Below are positions 14,907 to 16,669 of a DNA stretch of 16,669 nt, one piece after another. The notes under the pieces were generated by a model that worked only from the letters and a program-made list of their open reading frames with translations, had not been told where the DNA came from and ran no database searches. This stretch comes from Nitrospirae bacterium CG1_02_44_142 (GTDB lineage: Bacteria > Nitrospirota > Thermodesulfovibrionia > Thermodesulfovibrionales > UBA1546), in contig MNVK01000138.1 of assembly GCA_001871685.1 (NCBI GenBank), positions 1 to 16,669 on the forward strand, read 5' to 3'. The position numbers and the translations under genes were made by a program. How positions within the stretch are numbered: the stretch's first letter is position 1; each line of letters opens with the position of its first letter.

Positions 14907-14976
14907 AAGTTTAAAGTTGAAAGTTATGAGTTAAGAGTTTTAAAACTTTTAACCTTTAACTTCTAACTTTTAATTT
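14907..14976. repeat. Ten contiguous mirrored heptads in the rplK-rplA spacer
   Basis: The 70 bases divide exactly into ten 7-bp units. The first five have the form (a/g)agttNN, for example aagttta and aagttga. The next five are of the complementary form, ending in -aactt for example (ttaactt, ctaactt). The centre lies between 14941 and 14942, where gagtttt meets aaaactt. The block starts two bases after the last rplK codon region on the minus strand (stop at 14979-14981) and ends about 20 bp before the rplA start. The AU-rich RNA can fold into an imperfect hairpin about 30 bp long. Confidence 0.88.
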
Positions 14977-14978
14977 TC

Positions 14979-15410
14979 CTAATCTATTACATCAACTCCC
15001 ATGCTTCTTGCAGTTCCGCTCACAATCTTTACTGCAGCATCTATAGAGCTCGCATTAAGGTCAGGAAGCTTTGTCTGAGCTATTTCTTTAACCTGCGCAG
15101 AAGTTATCTTGCCAACTTTGTCTTTATTAGGAACACCTGACCCTTTAATAATTCCTGCCGCTTTTTTTATTAATTCGGATGCCGGAGGAGTCTTAGTTAT
15201 AAATGTAAACGACCTGTCCGAATATACAGTTAAGACAATAGGGATTATCGTGTCGCCCAACGCCTGTGTTTGTGCATTAAATGCCTTACAAAACTCCATT
15301 ATATTGATGCCGTGCGGACCAAGCGCCGGGCCTACAGGAGGCGCCGGATTTGCCTTTCCTGCAGGTATCTGAAGTTTTACCTGAGCTGTTACTTCCTTTT
15401 TCTTAGCCAT
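14979..15410 (-). CDS. rplK: 50S ribosomal protein L11
   Basis: A 143-residue protein that binds the GTPase-associated region of 23S rRNA; a target of thiopeptides and needed for RelA activation in other bacteria. The N-terminal domain shows the proline-rich IPAGKANPAPPVGPALGPHG (about 15-34) and INIMEFCKAFNAQT. The C-terminal rRNA-binding domain has KAAGIIKGSGVPNKDKVGKI and ends ARSMGVDVID. Length is the bacterial norm. AGGAGG (15417-15422) lies six bases before ATG 15410. It follows nusG with a short spacer holding one small hairpin. Confidence 0.98.
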   Translation of the reverse strand: MAKKKEVTAQVKLQIPAGKANPAPPVGPALGPHGINIMEFCKAFNAQTQALGDTIIPIVLTVYSDRSFTFITKTPPASELIKKAAGIIKGSGVPNKDKVGKITSAQVKEIAQTKLPDLNASSIDAAVKIVSGTARSMGVDVID

Positions 15411-15425
15411 TTATCTCCTCCTAAT

Positions 15426-15454
15426 ATAAGTCATATAGGTCTTATACGACTTAT
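15426..15454. repeat. Small hairpin repeat between nusG and rplK
   Basis: ataagtc (15426-15432) pairs with gacttat (15448-15454). After one mismatch, tata (15434-15437) pairs with 15443-15446, leaving a 5-nt loop. It begins 7 bp after the nusG stop and ends a few bases before the rplK ribosome-binding site. The unit (aagtc plus two variable bases) again fits the 7-bp AGT-type pattern of the other spacers. Confidence 0.7.
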
Positions 15455-15460
15455 TCTTAA

Positions 15461-15985
15461 TTATGCCCTTTCTACCTGGAAAAAATTAAGTTCAACCGGC
15501 GTCTGCCTGCCAAATATGCTGACCATTACCTTGAGCCTTCCATGTTCCATATCAACATCCTCAATATATCCAACAAAATTAGTGAAGGGTCCGTCGGTTA
15601 TCCTTACAGTTTCGTTTTTCTGATACTGTGTTTTCACCTGAGGCGCATGACCCTTTTCCATTTGCTGAAGTATGACATCAACCTCTTCTTGCGATAACGC
15701 CACAGGATTTGACCCTCCTACAAAACCGGTCACTCTAGGCGTCTTCCTGACAAGATGCCACGACTCATCATCAAGTTCCATCTCAATAAGAATGTATCCG
15801 GGATAAAATTTCTTATCGCTCTCTTTTTTCCCGCCGCCCTTAAGCTCAATTATACGTTCAGTAGGAACCAGAACCCTGGATATCTTATCCCGCAGATTTT
15901 TTTTATCTGCCTTGCCCTCAATAGCCTGCCTTACCTTTTCTTCCGAACCCGAATAAGTGTGCACAACATACCAGTTTTTTACCAT
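15461..15985 (-). CDS. nusG: Transcription termination/antitermination factor NusG
   Basis: A 174-residue elongation factor that binds the RNA polymerase clamp and links it to Rho or to S10 and the ribosome. The N-terminal NGN domain (residues 1 to about 105) starts KNWYVVHTYSGSEEKVRQAI and contains KFYPGYILIEMELDDESWHL and TPRVTGFVGG. The C-terminal KOW domain (about 122-174) contains ETVRITDGPFTNFVGYIEDV and ends ELNFFQVERA. The length is close to E. coli (181). The start ATG is two bases after the secE stop, with GAGG within the end of secE as ribosome-binding site, so the two genes are coupled as in most bacteria. Confidence 0.98.
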   Translation of the reverse strand: MVKNWYVVHTYSGSEEKVRQAIEGKADKKNLRDKISRVLVPTERIIELKGGGKKESDKKFYPGYILIEMELDDESWHLVRKTPRVTGFVGGSNPVALSQEEVDVILQQMEKGHAPQVKTQYQKNETVRITDGPFTNFVGYIEDVDMEHGRLKVMVSIFGRQTPVELNFFQVERA

Positions 15986-15987
15986 TT

Positions 15988-16173
15988 TTACCTCAATAAT
16001 CTGCTCACTACTTTTGATAATCCAAGGTCAACAACCCCTAAAAACAACGACACTAAAACAACTGTGATAATAACCACCCAGGTAGAGCCTACCAGCTCAT
16101 CCTTACTGGGATAAACAACCTTTTTAATCTCAATCTTCACTTCTTTAAAAAACTCTTTAATCCTGTTAAACAT
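15988..16173 (-). CDS. secE: Preprotein translocase subunit SecE
   Basis: A 61-residue short form of SecE, an essential partner of SecY in the inner-membrane translocon. The amphipathic N-terminal helix contains KEFFKEVKIEIKKVVYPSKDE, including the conserved KVxWP-like KVVYPS element, followed by a single membrane segment (STWVVIITVVLVSLFLGVVD, about residues 30-49) and a short basic tail. E. coli has three membrane segments; most other bacteria have this one-segment form. ATG 16173 is preceded by AAGGGAGAAGG. It lies between tRNA-Trp and nusG, the usual order. Confidence 0.96.
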   Translation of the reverse strand: MFNRIKEFFKEVKIEIKKVVYPSKDELVGSTWVVIITVVLVSLFLGVVDLGLSKVVSRLLR

Positions 16174-16184
16174 CCTTCTCCCTT

Positions 16185-16246
16185 GCGTTATAGCGTTATC
16201 GCGTTTATTGCGTTATCGCGTTAATTTTTCCTTATCGCCATAACGC
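16185..16246. repeat. Octamer tandem array between tRNA-Trp and secE
   Basis: Five units based on gcgttat(a/c) start at 16185, 16193, 16201, 16210 and 16218: spacings of 8, 8, 9 and 8. A complementary ataacgc lies at 16240-16246, so a hairpin with any of the units is possible. The array occupies nearly all of the 77-bp spacer upstream of the secE ribosome-binding site (minus-strand direction). Confidence 0.8.
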
Positions 16247-16250
16247 TCAT

Positions 16251-16327
16251 TGGCAGGCCAGGAGGGATTTGAACCCCCAACCCTCGGATTTGGAGTCCGG
16301 TGCTCTAGCCGTTAGAGCTACTGGCCT
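16251..16327 (-). tRNA. trnW: tRNA-Trp (anticodon CCA)
   Basis: On the minus strand the acceptor AGGCCAG (16327-16321) pairs with CTGGCCT (16261-16255), followed by discriminator G and an encoded CCA (16253-16251). The D stem GCTC/GAGC, the anticodon loop CTCCAAA giving CCA, and the T arm GGGGG-TTCAAAT-CCCTC are all present; the T stem has one G-T pair. The anticodon stem has a C27-A43 mismatch at its top. G73 is the usual tryptophan identity base. The position between rpmG and secE matches many bacteria. Confidence 0.96.
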
Positions 16328-16329
16328 AT

Positions 16330-16482
16330 TTACGCTTTTGTCTCCTTATGCAAAGTATGCTTTCTGCAATGCCTGCAGTATTTCTTGCGCTGCAGCTTCT
16401 CAGTCGTATTCTTTTTGTTTTTCATACTTGAATAATTTCTTTCTTTACACTCTGTACACTGAAAAAGAATTATATCTCGCAT
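16330..16482 (-). CDS. rpmG: 50S ribosomal protein L33
   Basis: A 50-residue protein starting MRDIILFQCTECKERNYSS. It has two CxxC pairs (C9/C12 and C36/C39), so it is the zinc-binding C+ form of L33. The C-terminus YCRHCRKHTLHKETKA is the family signature. GGAG lies about ten bases upstream of ATG 16482 (16493-16496). The TAA stop ends two bases before the 5' end of tRNA-Trp, so the transcript must be cut by RNase P almost at the stop codon. The rpmG-trnW-secE-nusG order is common in bacteria. Confidence 0.95.
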   Translation of the reverse strand: MRDIILFQCTECKERNYSSMKNKKNTTEKLQRKKYCRHCRKHTLHKETKA

Positions 16483-16505
16483 AGCCGTTTCACTCCATTT
16501 ATTTT

Positions 16506-16566
16506 AGTGCAGCAGTGCAGTAGTTTTTATCCCGAGATGCTCGGGACTCTGTTGCTCTTCTGCTCT
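16506..16566. repeat. Short tandem units flanking a GC-rich palindrome, tuf-rpmG spacer
   Basis: agtgcag occurs at 16506-16512 and 16514-16520, with roughly complementary ttgctct and ctgctct units at 16552-16566. Between them lies the perfect palindrome tcccgag (16530-16536), atg, ctcggga (16540-16546). No T tract follows the palindrome on the minus strand, so it is not a convincing terminator for tuf. It fills most of the 87-bp spacer between tuf and rpmG. Confidence 0.65.
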
Positions 16567-16569
16567 GGT

Positions 16570-16669
16570 TCATGCAATTACCTCAGTCACAACTCCCGCG
16601 CCCACTGTTCTGCCGCCTTCTCTTATTGCAAATCTTAATTCCTTCTCCATTGCTATCGGCGCTATCAGT
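16570..16669 (-). CDS. tuf: Elongation factor Tu, C-terminal 33 residues (runs off the right edge)
   Basis: The partial frame reads LIAPIAMEKELRFAIREGG, then RTVGAGVVTEVIA and TGA (16572-16570). This is the highly conserved end of EF-Tu domain 3 (bacterial consensus MEKGLRFAIREGGRTVGAGV), which helps bind aminoacyl-tRNA and EF-Ts. Only the 3' end is in the window, so the upstream context (a str operon fusA-tuf or a stand-alone copy) cannot be seen. The order tuf, rpmG, tRNA-Trp, secE is typical of many bacterial phyla. Confidence 0.95.
   Translation of the reverse strand, partial: LIAPIAMEKELRFAIREGGRTVGAGVVTEVIA

Noticed and set aside
12917..14976. CRISPR-like repeat arrays
   Set aside because: Units are only 7 bp, contiguous with no unique spacers, and mirrored; no cas gene is present.
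16530..16546. Terminator of tuf formed by tcccgag/ctcggga
   Set aside because: It is followed by A-rich rather than T-rich sequence on the minus strand; a repeat element explains it better.

Overview
The window reads as a bacterial chromosome segment in which every recognisable gene lies on the minus strand. Transcription therefore runs from the right edge to the left. The right two thirds is the classical transcription/translation cluster tuf (3' end only) - rpmG - tRNA-Trp - secE - nusG - rplK - rplA - rplJ - rplL - rpoB - rpoC. The left third is accessory: a YajQ-family protein, a two-gene AbiE-type nucleotidyltransferase toxin/antitoxin pair, a cobyrinate a,c-diamide synthase, and two secreted or envelope proteins, the last of which runs off the left edge. 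No stretch longer than 300 bases lacks a gene.

The organism is Gram-negative-like, of moderate GC, and makes cobalamin. The protein sequences and especially the kinds of dispersed repeat suggest Nitrospirota or a neighbouring deltaproteobacterial-type lineage. The repeats are a G/C-tract hairpin that translates as PPLPPFAKGG, a GTCATTGTGAGCG-type element, and heptad repeats. This placement is inference from memory, not a search result. RpoB keeps the residues associated with rifampicin sensitivity.

The most unusual feature is not a gene. Almost every spacer of the ribosomal-protein/RNA-polymerase cluster carries short tandem units of 7 bp, occasionally 8 bp. Most start AGT or AGC on the plus strand and are followed by their reverse complements, so that each spacer can fold into a long hairpin. 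The clearest case is the rplK-rplA spacer: ten consecutive heptads, five in one orientation and five mirrored, with no base left over. The heptad sequence differs between spacers, but the AGYnnnn form and the mirrored layout recur. Repeats also enter genes: one arm supplies the last codons and the stop codon of rplJ, a palindrome encodes the RpoB C-terminus, and a heptad array plus a G/C-tract hairpin sit in frame between the two domains of the cobyrinate a,c-diamide synthase.

Control elements that can be read directly are: an L10-type leader before rplJ with two mutually exclusive helices next to the ribosome-binding site; a probable CTG start for rplJ; a TTG start for rpoC one base after the rpoB stop; and a promoter with exact TTGACA and TATAAT hexamers before the toxin/antitoxin pair, with inverted repeats in its spacer and leader. 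The 50-residue rpmG gene (16330-16482) is complete and sits two bases from the tRNA-Trp gene.
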